Shown here piece after piece: positions 21,756-32,906 of a DNA stretch of 64,000 bases; the first letter of the stretch is position 1; every line of letters begins with the position of its first letter. Below the pieces are notes generated by a model. It had not been told where the DNA came from. It was given only the letters and a program-made list of their open reading frames with translations, and did not search any database. Both the position numbers and the translations under genes were made by a program. This DNA comes from Sclerurus mexicanus (lineage: Eukaryota > Chordata > Aves > Passeriformes > Furnariidae), in NCBI GenBank assembly GCA_013396755.1, contig VWZF01000296.1, forward strand, positions 330,005-394,004. The letters are read 5' to 3'.

Positions 21756-24700
21756 TTCAATTTAAAGTAGCACTGCCATAAATCTGACAATCAAATTTTG
21801 TTTAAACATCTCCTTAAAATGACAGCAGCACATTAAAAAAAAAAAAAGTAATTTATTTCTTGTAGTATTTTATTTTTGGACATAAATGATACTGCAACAA
21901 TAAGCAATAGATAAAAAAAGCTCTTATGGACCCAGCTAGAATTAACAGGAAAATTCTGAGGAGAAAATTACTAAGTGTGAAAAGGCCAGCACAAAAGAAT
22001 GAGTCCTTCAAAGGACTTCAAGTGGCCTTGATTTCTATTCAAATTTTCAAATTAACATTGCATTTATCACAGTGATGCCCATAACAGATCTCATTAATTC
22101 TATATGAGAAAGCATAATTGTCTAACCATTAGTTGCAAACACAGAGAGCAATACACACGTCCACACCACCCCCCTTTTTCTGTCTATAAGCAGATGCTTT
22201 TTGAGCTGTGCTTAAATCACATCTTTGCAGCTGCTCTTCCCACGGCCCCAGGAGACAAGGATTCCACTCTCACTGGCCAATACCCCCAAAGGTTTTATTG
22301 CCCATTTACCTATCATGGCTGAATTATGTCCTTCCTATATTCTCTCCTTCCCCTCAAGACCCCAGCCTCTTCATTGCCCTTCAGACACTTCTGAAGGCCT
22401 CAAAAATTTCAAGGTAGCAAGGGTTTTCATTCCCTGAAGGGGGCTGGAGCAGAGGGAACTGAAGCCACAAATTTTAATCTTTACCTGGGGACAACACAGT
22501 GTATTCTTGTCCTGCATGAACTGTAAACACCAAATTACTGAGAACAACAGTTCATTTAATTTAACAGCTAACTGGATTCCTTTTGCTGCTACCAGAGCTT
22601 ATTTAATAAGAATAAGCTAAAAAAAAAAGAGAATTGTAACACTGTGCAGATAAAACACGGTCACAATCTTCAGCTAGTGCTTTTGAAAAAAAATCAGCTG
22701 TAATTTGGAGTGTGTTGTGGACTTAGATAAGAAGTATAAAAGACAAAGAAGCTACCTTGAACCCTGGCAGACAAGCACAGAATTATGTCTAATGTGATAC
22801 AGAAACAGCTTTTGACAGGAAAAAGTTTTACAAATCAGTATATGGGGTTTTGTCAACCAATTCCTCTCCTTTGATAGCTATTTTTAAGTTATATACAGAC
22901 ATAGACACGTATTTATTGCACATCAAGGACATGTGTAACTGTTCATCAGTTCGAATATACGCAAAAAACTTCACATAAAAGCAAAAAACATGGTCAAATA
23001 ATGCAGTAATTTTACAGCTATTGCAGTGGGTTTGGATTTGTGGAGAAACAATGCTGCCAACTATGTTGCTTAAATCAACAAAGATCACTTCCTTACAGAC
23101 AAAACCTGAAGAAGTTAAAGGCTTATGCAGGAAGAGCATCAGATCCTGTTATTAGGAAAATGAACTTGCAAGCATTATTTTCAATAGCAAACCAGCTTTT
23201 AAAATAACAAAACTGGTGACACCATACATACAATACCTGGATACTAAATCCTGTAGGTTTATCAGTAAGTCTTAAAAACTCAGACGAGCCTAGAAACAAA
23301 GAACTAAATAGAAACCCCTAATGATGGGAGGAACAGCTAGTGCTATTACAGGTTTAAGGTGTGGTGTTCCAGAAGAACACGACAGGTTAGAACCACAGTC
23401 CTGTATGTGACCTTCATCCATCACAGCATTCATCCACCCATCTGCAAGTCAATAGCTGGGAAACTTTAAAATAAAACCCAGTGCCGGTTAATTCTCTGCC
23501 CATATGCACAGTGCTTGTTTATTAGTCAAATCCTGCTGTTCTTTGGGATCTGCTGGCTGGTTTAGTCCTAGGGATCTCTGTGCTACTGAGATTACTGTCA
23601 GTGTTTCCGATCTGGTAAAGTAAACTTGACTGCTGGTTAGGCATTAGGTAATTAACTCCAGCATCCTTTGGGAGACACAATGAATAGGCAATCAACATAC
23701 CAAAACAATACTGTTTCATGAAAACACACAGGGTATCTCATTTTGCAAGCATCTACTTTTAAGGAAACTATATCAAGATTACTTAACTGTGATTGTTTTG
23801 CAAGTAGCTTCAAGAAGTCTTGTGTCTTTAGTGCAAAGGGAAGATGTTTTAAGTCTTTAAAAAAGGCTTATATATTACAGTCACTGTGCATTAATAATAT
23901 ATTTTTAATAGCTGTCTACTTACAAAATAAAGAGTTTCAGATACAATGACTTTCTGTTAGTATCGAGGGAATACCAGATTAATGATAATTGTTATCCCAA
24001 ATTCCTGATAGATCAAATCCAGCTTGAAGTCTGGATGTCATGATTTGACAGTCTTTTAAAATGTACCACAGTACATCAGCACCACAGTAATACAACAGAA
24101 CAACAGGTCATACGTTCCTCTTTGTCAGCGTACCTGATGATGAAGCCACACTAGAAATTGAACAATACACAAGAAGACATCATGTACCAGCAGTTACAGG
24201 TCTGACTTTCATACTATAAGAAGCAGGGTCAGTCAGCAGAATGCACAGCTAGGCAGCAGAATCATTTTGAATACTTCTGCAGGTGCTTTGCACTGAAATG
24301 CACCCATGTGAGGAGCTCAGGCTATTCCAAAATCCGCATTAACCATTCTTGAAACTAACAAATTACTTTCCCCAGTTACAGCAAAAAAGGTTTGGATGCC
24401 TCTCGAATCCATTTGCAAGAAGGCTCTGCATGTTCCAACACTACTTAAATACTGGCAGTGCTATGTTTCAATGGGATTTAATGTAAAAAGTGTTTCTATC
24501 TGCATGTAACTTTGTAATGTACCCCTTACACTTTTTACTCCTGTCTGTAAACTAGTAGAAGATGCTTTGAAATTGCCACAACTGTTTATTTTACCCAAAA
24601 GCAAGACTAAAAAAAGTTTCATTTTAGCAAAACCATTTTTATAATTCTGTACATTTAACAACAGTCAGAATAATTGAAATACTGCATTATTGTCCTTTCT

Positions 24701-27700
24701 GTAAATATCAAGCTTTCTTTTTAAAGCAGCTGATATCCAGAACCCCGCTTTAGGACCCATCTTTTAGGATTCCCTATTTTGTCATGAAAACACACTAAGG
24801 CCTCATTCATTTAAAAACCTAGTCTCCCTTTACCCAAAATCTAGTAAATGAGGACTGTAGCTAAAGGAGAACAGCAGAGAAGCTGCACAGGATACAGGTT
24901 CTTTTTTGCTTCAAATAAGCTGTAGTAAACTTGTATGCATTAACACCTACTTCAGACAAAATCCACAGAAGTGAATGGAAAAATCCAGGGAAACTAACTC
25001 TAAATTGAATGCATACTCATAAATGCCTCCAGCATGATTCAAAGCCTAACACAACTAAAACTGGATGCAAACAGCTTTGTTCATTACCATGCTTCCATGT
25101 AGCTAGCTAAGGTACGTCCCTAAAACAGAATTATCTGATGCAAGCAGCAAGTTCTGACATAGTGAGAGGAGAGCAGGAGCAGTCAGCACTCTGTGGCTGC
25201 CCAGAAAGGTCTAAGTGGACCTGAGAAATCCTAGAAAAAGGATTACAAGCAGAGGTAAAGGCTGGTCTTTAATTTTGCTTTAGGCAATTGTATCATGTAA
25301 TCCCATTTACAAATTTACTGAATCCCATAGGAAAGGTAAGGTTTGTCCCTGCAATACGTGGTGGATGATTCTTTAAGAACCCTCATGTTTTGACATATAT
25401 GACCAGAATGTATTTCTCTTCCCACTCTATGAAAAAAGGAAATGATTTTTTAAAAAAGAAAAAAAGGCAACTGACTGGTTTAGATGACAATACCATCTTT
25501 CCAGTCTTCCTGTTTCTATGGCAAGCAAGTAACAGTCTTTCAGTCTTACACAGAAAAGCTCCCACATCATCCCATTTGAACACGTATGATCACAAATGTA
25601 TGGAGTATTCCATATGAAAATTTAACCAGGACATTGTACAGTAGCATGAAATCTTCCCAAATTAAATTGAAAATTACTTCCTTTATACATCTTCTGAAAT
25701 TTAATTTCCAATGCTACAATAGACTGGCCCTTGCTAACATTATCTGATCAGAAAAAGCAGTCAAATCCTTACATAAATTGCTTATAATAGATGAGTCCAC
25801 AACTTACCATAGACAGAATCTGTTAGAGGTCCTCCAGCACAAAGTGCTGCATATTGCAATGTAATTTCATACTTTTTTACTCCAGCCCTTGAGACAGTTC
25901 ACTCACTTCAACACAGTTCCCCAATGCTATTTCATACTGGATGTCTTCCAAATTTACATCAACGACAGTTATTTTTTGCCAGTCACTTACGAGAATATTA
26001 AAAAGGTTTGGCCACAAAAACAAAATCTGAGGACTCTACTGATAACCTTTGCTCCCACTTTATAGTATCTCTCATTTTAGTACAAGCCCTGTCTTTACTC
26101 CCTTAAAAAATTTCCTACTTATCTTGCAATTCTTATCCTAGTACTTGTCAACTCAGAGGCACCACATTAAAACATTTACTAGAATACAGACAGGTAAAAT
26201 TTACAACATTGCTCCTAACAGCTAAATCTTACTCCTTCAGCAGATACAATTAAAAAGCACCACATATGAGTATTAATCATTAGGCACAAGTATTACCCAC
26301 AGGAACAAGCTCCTGTGACTACTGAGTTGAGGACACTGGAATGCCCTGACTTGCTGAGATTATAATCATTCCCTTTGTAGGCTGGGTGGTGCAGATGACC
26401 TGCCTATACAGAGCAAGGCAGTCAGCTAGAAAGCCCATTAATGACCTGGGCACCAGATACTGCCCAAGCAAATGCTGCAACTCTTCATGTCCCACAATTC
26501 TAAATTTATCCAACAGTTCATGTCAAAATTAAAAGGATTTTCTAGTAGTTTTAACAGCTTCCAGCCAGATAATAAGGGCAAAGGATATCCAAACAACTGA
26601 CCCAGGACAGTTGCTAATAATGATGAAGGTTTGAACCCAAAGAAATTACCTGGCATAGATTAATTTTCTATTCTCATAAGAAAGATTTTACACAGTGAAA
26701 GCTGATACTTTCCTTGAAATCTTTTGTGATCTTTACACACACGCATAAGGCAAAGAAGGAGACTCTGGCTGCAAACTAAAAATCTGACATTCCTGACACA
26801 AATTATCTCTGCAGACAGCTGCGGATTTTGCATAAAGGAAAATGGCATTACATATACTCTATTAGTAATTAACATATATAACAGAAATATATAATACGGC
26901 TGTACGCATTGTCTTTCTCCTACCCACTCAGTCTCAGATCTTAGACCTTCTGTGTGCTCCCAAACTTCGGACTACTTACTCATCTAAGAACCCTTTAGTG
27001 TAGCCCATGAGCTTTTATGGTCACTGTTGCACACAAATGAATCTGCCCCTTCTCTGACAGGTGTTACCCATGCACTATTTTGTGTCCTGCACAATCTATT
27101 TACTTCATCAATGTGGTACTGTCTCACTGTCTTTCCTTTCCATTGTACCACATGAATCTGAGTGTAACTGCAACGGTAAGGTTAACAATATAAATACTCT
27201 ATGTAAGTCTATAGATGCAAGCTAATTTGGACAAACCCCGAAAAGATTAACAACAGACTCCTTTATAGGAACAATCCTCTGTTATCTCCAGAACAACAAA
27301 TGAAAACTGGGGATGGGGGGAAGCAATTTGCCAGAGATCTTTATATGACTTTCTCATAAGGGAAAATTATTATCATCCTGAACTTGGGCCACTGGTCCTC
27401 TGACAAATGTCTGTCTAAACTGAGACTAGCCAATTCCTCCAGTTCAGGCCATACCTGGGAGAAAAACAGGACTACAAGGAAGAACATGGGTATAAAATGC
27501 ACCTTGAAGAAGTATGATTATGTTCAAGAAGCTTTTCTTCTAAAATAGAGCAATATCATTCACATCCACTCTGTTTCGGCTAACTCAAATACAGATCATG
27601 ATCACACGGTAACTACTTGAACTCTTCAGGAGATGTGAAATAATCGCACATTGTTTCCAAAGGTGCAGCCAGGCCTTTAAATGATTGCTCTGCAGATATC

Positions 27701-28229
27701 AAAGATGAAAACATTCTTGAGCAAAGCCACAGATACTAGCATGAGTGCTAATGAGGTGCACTTTAAGAGAGCTCCACCTTAAGATTCATCACACGCCTTC
27801 AAATCACTTTGCTAGAGTTGACATAGAGGATTCATAGCACTCTTTTGCCCCAAGAGGGCTGAGAAATTTTTTGGGGAAAACAACAGAGCTTAAACTAGTG
27901 GTATAAATAAAACCCATCTCAAGTACAACTTGCAAGCAGAGGTAACTATGTATTTTGCCTGTTATCCCAACAAGCAATGAATTAATGTAAAAGGGAAGAG
28001 GTTGGTTGTAGATACAAGACTGTTCTCACAAGGGATGAAAATACTGACTTCACATGCCTCTGAGGCAATGAATTCCCAAGAAATGCCAACAATCTCATTA
28101 GAACCATACAGAGAGTGTCCAGGATAACACTAAATATTACCAAGATTATAACTAAAAGAAACTGTTCTTGCATGGATTTTGAGGACTGTGACAATTTTGA
28201 TTTCCATTCAGCTTGAATAGTCTAAAGTA

Positions 28230-28760
28230 GTACTGGGTTTCAGCTGGGATAATTTTCTTCTTAGTGGCTGCTACAGTGCTATGTTTTAGATTCAGTATGA
28301 GAATAATGCCAATTACACAGTGCTGGTATAGTTGCTGAGCAGTGCTTATTCTGAACGAAGGACTTTTCAGTTTCTCATGCTCTGCCAGCAAGCAGGTGCA
28401 CAAGATGCTGGGAGAGAGCATGGCTGGCAGAGATGACCCGAACAGGCCAAAGAGGTATTTCATACCACAAAACATCATGNCAGTTGGCCAGGAGGGGCTG
28501 ATCACTTCTAGGGGCGGGGATGGGTACTGGACAGCAGGTGGTGAGCGGTTGCACTGTGCCTCACCTGTTTCTCTTGAGTTTTATTCCCCACTCTACTTTT
28601 CATCACAATTATTCTTGTTGCTATTACTATCATTAGTAACTCATTCCACAAGTTTTACTTTGCAGTTTTTTCCTAATTCTCCTACCTGCTGCAGGGGGGT
28701 GGTACAAGGGGGTGAGGAGCTGTGTGGTACTTAGCTCTTAGTGCAGGTCCTTATCCCTTT
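28230..28760 (+). mobile_element. Probable solo LTR of an avian endogenous retrovirus
   Basis: This matches, from memory of bird genomes, a very common Neoaves LTR family. It starts near CTGGGTTTCAGCTGGGAT, followed by 'acagtgctatgttttagattcagtatgagaata'-like sequence. 'gagcagtgcttatt' and 'cttttcagtttctcatgc' follow, then 'tgacccgaacaggccaa', 'taccacaaaacatcatg', 'gttggccaggaggggctgatc' and 'gtggtgagcggttgcactgtgcctcac'. An AT-rich U3/R-like segment and 'gaggagctgtgtggtacttagct' complete it. No gag, pol or env lies next to it, so it is a solo LTR. An N at 28480 falls where the promoter (TATA) part of this family should be, and about 20 bp appear to be missing there. The plus orientation is antisense to MAST4. 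The ends are approximate and the element is moderately decayed. Confidence 0.75.
28480..28480. other. Assembly join (single N) inside the LTR
   Basis: One ambiguous base sits between AACATCATG and CAGTTGGCC. Unlike the other Ns, I see no duplicated flank here. Sequence is probably missing instead. Confidence 0.7.
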
Positions 28761-31700
28761 GCTGTGCTTTAACCTCAGCTGGCAAATAAGATGGCACAAA
28801 TATTAAGAACCTAGTCCACTTAAATAAGGGCAGCTAATGGATATATTTTCAGTAAGGGCAACAGCAGGCTCTCCCCAGAGACGAGTGGAGTTCCCTGAGA
28901 GTAAGGAGCACAGTAGTGGGATCTAGTATCCCAAGAAAAATAGATCTGTCAGAAAAAGCATTGAGGGTGTGAAACCAGAAGCCAAAATGGTTTTAAAAAG
29001 GCATGGACAATAAGGGTTATGCATAATCTATCCATCTTTCCATCTGAATTACTCAAACCATAGCAGATGGTATCTTTCGTTTTCCTGTTTCATGGAATCA
29101 GGAATGTGCCCAACAAGGAACCTCTGGATACTTCCTCTCCCAAAACCAAAGCAAAGTGACTTCAAAGTGTGTCCAGAACTTGAAAACAGCCTCAGAGATG
29201 TCCCTTCTAACTTCTCATCTTGAAGCAAATGTGATTGTTCTTTGAACTATGTTAGAAGACAGGCCATGGCAGGGCAACCTGATGCCAGTCCGACATAGCA
29301 AGCCCAAGTTCAGTTAAATTTCCAAGATGTGAAAAGCCAATAAATGTAACTTTGCAGCACATGGTCAAAAATAGCTGAATATAATAATTTCTGACCTAAA
29401 ATGATGTTAAGTATATATTACTATGTCCAAGCATATAAAATTAAGTCCCAAACACATGCTTCTAATCACATTTGAATGAGAACTGCCAGACAGACTTCTA
29501 CTTGAGCCAGGACCCAGCTGGCTGACAGACGAATGTTCTGACTCCCTATGCTCAAAATGGCTCCTCTTCCTACTACAAAAGACCTGTAATGCACTACCTC
29601 TCCTTGTTCCAGAGAGAGAAGACAATTTTGTGTCTTAAACAGTACCCTTGAGGTCCCCAAGAAAAGGGCAAGGTAAGATGAGGGGACTAGAGCACTGTAA
29701 AGTGGAACTCTCAGAGGCCACACATCTTCACCAATGCTTTTGATTTAACTTACAGAAGCATGTTAGGTTTTTTCTAAAGCAGGAAGCAAAGTAATAAAAG
29801 CAGACACAACAGAAATAAGGAACAGAAGAGAGGATAGAGACTAACTGGCAATGCATGTACAAAAATGCCAAGAACATGAAACAGGAATTAGAGGATCTAG
29901 GAAAGCTGACAGTCTGGGTTTGTTGCATCATCTCTCATACACTCAGGAGGACTGGTGCATGGGACTGAGTGAGGAAAGCATCGCCCACCAAAAGGTGAGA
30001 TGTGAGGAAGCTAAATGTTTCTCAGGTGGGTGGGACTGAAAGAGTCCCCAGTGGCTAAAGTTCCCTGTTTTCTCATCATTTAGACTGAGTGCCCTAAAAG
30101 GCAGATCCAAGAATCAGTCTTTTCCTTTCATATCCAGCGACAAGCAATTGTGCAACGGTCTCACAAAGTTATATTAACTGTTAGCATCCATGCAGCCTGA
30201 TCCTGAGCCTGCACTCATTGAGGCAGAATGCTCGCATGAAACTGAACTCTGACATGACACACATGAAAAACTTCTCTAGACAGGTCTTCTCCAATGTCCT
30301 CCATATTCTGCATAATCTCATTAGGACATATTTTCAAAAAATGCCTGTTATTACCACAGTTCAGCTCACATTAATCTAATCAATAAAGCTGTTTTCAGTG
30401 AATGCAAGCACTGATACTTTGCTGCACGTTCAGCTTGCTAAATGCTTCTCTAGAACTGAAAACTCTTGCTTCCCTTTCCCTTTTCTACTGTCTCCCCCAG
30501 CAACAGCAAGCATTCATAACAAACACGTGAAGGTGTTAGAGGATCATCTCCAACCCCTCTGAGATTTAGAACTCACAGTCCATGCTCCCAGCAGATGGTC
30601 TGGTGCAGGCTATAAAGTAAAAACTTTTAATTTAGAGAACTTTTCTAGTAGAATCTCACCCTTCCCACCTACTTTCCAGATGCAATTAAAAAAAAAAAAT
30701 CCTAAAATCAGCTGGACAGGAGATACACCAGGTTGCCTCAGTGGAGTCATGAAGGCCTCCCTGACTTGCAGTAATCTCTCTCAGCCAAGGGTTGTCAAGA
30801 GGAACAAACCCAGAAAGCTGTGCAGCACACACAGTCTCTCATCACATCCCTCTCCTACACTTTGCAAGGAGACAGGCCTCCAGTACAGGTCATTACAGAG
30901 AGCAGGGAGGCAAGTTGAGCGGGCAGAAGCCATTACAAGTTAACACCTGGCAGCTCTCACAACAAAAAAACACAGCATCACTAAAAATCCACAGCCTCCT
31001 AACTCTGACATTACCGTGGATTTATATACGTTAAACACTCAGAACACTGAAGTCCTCCTACATACACAGAGGAAAGTTTTTAACTTATGAAACTTGCATC
31101 TTTTTTTATTTGCATGAACTAGGATGGCATACACAGTGGTTTGATGTACACACTTATCTAAGCACACTAGCCAGCTGAGCTAGGAGCCAATGACTGTATG
31201 ACTATTTACTGTAATTAGCTATTCACAGAGGCAAGCTAATAACAGAGCCAGCCATACACATGCAAATTTTCATCACATGTATGAGATTTCCTAGTGCTGC
31301 TAAAGCATTTGGTGCACAAACCTTCCAAGAACGTATCCAACTAAGAGAACATGCAGTATCCTGTGTAACCGGAGAAGTTGCCAAATTTCTGTAATCCGTT
31401 TTTGAACACACAGTACATACTGCTGAGTGCATGAAAAAGAAGTGCTTACACTTAACTTGTCCTTTTACTTATCAGTTTTCCACCTTCAGAGCACTTGACA
31501 ACTGCTGTGACATCAGCAATATTATTCCCTTCTTCTTGTTTGAGAAATCAATTCAAAATACCAAGCAACTTGATGAAAACCTAAGTCAGTCACTGCCTTC
31601 AACATTTATCAAATGCACAGCCCATATCCAGATCCCACATAACATGTGCTGGTCAGTCCATACTTCTGAAACCTATTAGGCATCACTGGTCCAAGCTGAA

Positions 31701-32817
31701 AGTTTCCAAACAGGTGGTATAGTCACTCACAGCAGCAGACACACCAGTTCTCAAAGAAAGCATTGTTATTACTTCCATCAAGTTAGCAAAGCACAATTAA
31801 AGACACTTTCTGTGGTAGTTACAGATCTCCTCTTCCAAATGGCAATTTCTGCACTTAGGAGACCCAAAAAGAGATCCCAAACACTCCAATATTTAATTTT
31901 TCAGTTTTAAATCAGTCTGCACCTTGTTTTGATTTGTCTGTTTTAAATGCTCTGCTGCCCTGAACTCTTCACAAATCTTCACGTTGCCTGGATTCCTAGT
32001 TGTGACAGCTGCTGCTAAGAGTGAAAACCACCACCATATTTTCTCTACCAATGTCGTATCAACAAGAAAACTGGAGATGCCTTAATAAACTCACCATCCT
32101 CTTCAAAAATTCATGTGAAACTCTGCATCTTCTTGTTTAGTACCCACTTGAGAACAGTTCTCCAAAGTATTCAGTGTCACTGACAACATAAGGATTGGTA
32201 TGGGGCTTTCGTTTTGGTATGTACTTACAGCCAATGCCCCAAAACCATAGGGAGACAATAAATCTTTGAGAAAATCTGTTTTGATACGCTAAAAATGTCC
32301 CTTTTTTAAAATGAAGACAATCACTATCAATAAAATATTTATTTATGGGCATTCATTCAATCTTTAAGTGTTTCAGGTGCTTCAGAGGAAGAAAGAGATC
32401 ATAAATTTACTGCCATGCAAACTGAAGCACAGAAACTACCAGCAAAATGCCCAAAACTATAAATCTAGGGAGCAAAAGCAACAGAAATACAATTAATATG
32501 CTGCTCACTAACTCTACTACCTTCACCATGTGGTGCAAGCTACAAGAAAGGAAATGATGGGGGAAAGAGAAAATATAGCTGAATGCAAGGTGGGGATAGA
32601 AAAAATAGCTACATGATCCATGTTACATATTATTGGACTGCTTCTGACCATAACATAGGATTTACAGATCTAAATGTAAAACAAAAGTTTGAAAGGAATG
32701 ATGTGCAACTTTTTGCTACCACAAACAGGGGAAAGAAGAGTAGAATCTATTTTCCTTTACTTATACAGACATTCTAAGAATTTTGTAATAGCAATAGTAG
32801 CACAGTTATACAATCAC

Positions 32818-32906
32818 CTGTATGAGCTGAGAGTGGTGAATGTGGCCGAGGCAGAGCTGGAGACTGGCTACTGCCCATCAAACTCTTCCTGTTACTTGTT
32901 CTGCAG
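32818..32906 (-). CDS. MAST4: MAST4 coding exon (RTSNRKS / Ser-Pro-rich)
   Basis: This is the most 5' coding exon of MAST4 in the window (89 nt). It translates as CRTSNRKSLMG, then SSQSPALPRPHSPLSAHT, and ends with one base of a split Gly codon. The motif RTSNRKSL followed by SPALPRPHSPLS is characteristic of MAST proteins N-terminal to DUF1908. It is a basic, Ser/Pro-rich, probably unstructured region with SP sites that suggest phosphorylation (inference). The acceptor is a pyrimidine-rich run ending CCCACAG and the donor is G|GTGATT. A second AG six bases into the exon (32901-32902) is an alternative acceptor. I chose 32906 because its leading C can complete a Phe codon of the expected upstream sequence ending RRGSF. 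That upstream exon was not found here. The exon joins 20815-20884 through G|GA (Gly). Confidence 0.88.

Larger units (their letters stand above)
20885..32817 (-). other. MAST4: MAST4 intron (11.9 kb)
   Basis: This intron lies between the exons at 32818-32906 and 20815-20884. Visible contents are an A/C-rich low-complexity tract (21640-21755) and one probable solo LTR at about 28230-28760 with an N at 28480. The remainder (21760-28220 and 28770-32810) is unique AT-rich sequence with only short chance frames. I recognised no exon or RNA gene there. Confidence 0.8.
2505..32906 (-). other. MAST4: MAST4 gene, internal part (7 coding exons)
   Basis: This is a gene-level entry for a partial microtubule-associated serine/threonine kinase gene transcribed leftward. 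Seven short blocks, each bounded by AG and GT, translate in order to a continuous MAST-family sequence. Phases match at every junction: 1/2, 2/1, 0/0, 2/1, 0/0, 0/0. MAST kinases are AGC-type kinases with a DUF1908 domain, a kinase domain and a PDZ domain. Only the end of the Ser/Pro-rich N-terminus and most of DUF1908 lie here. MAST4 is preferred over MAST1-3 from recalled paralogue differences such as SPACCD, HFCTTESIA and KILIVIARPARLLECL. That choice is knowledge-based, and no search was run. The kinase and PDZ exons would lie left of position 1, and the 5' exons right of 64000. No in-frame stop or frameshift occurs in the seven exons, so the gene looks intact. Confidence 0.88.

Noticed and set aside
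22104..22437. Three overlapping plus-strand frames in a C-rich stretch
   Set aside because: Open frames in several registers at once indicate low stop density from C-rich composition, not coding.
26319..26656. Overlapping minus-strand frames (64 and 72 codons) that looked vaguely retroviral
   Set aside because: I could not match any retroviral motif. The frames are short and shifted relative to each other, so this is not supportable.
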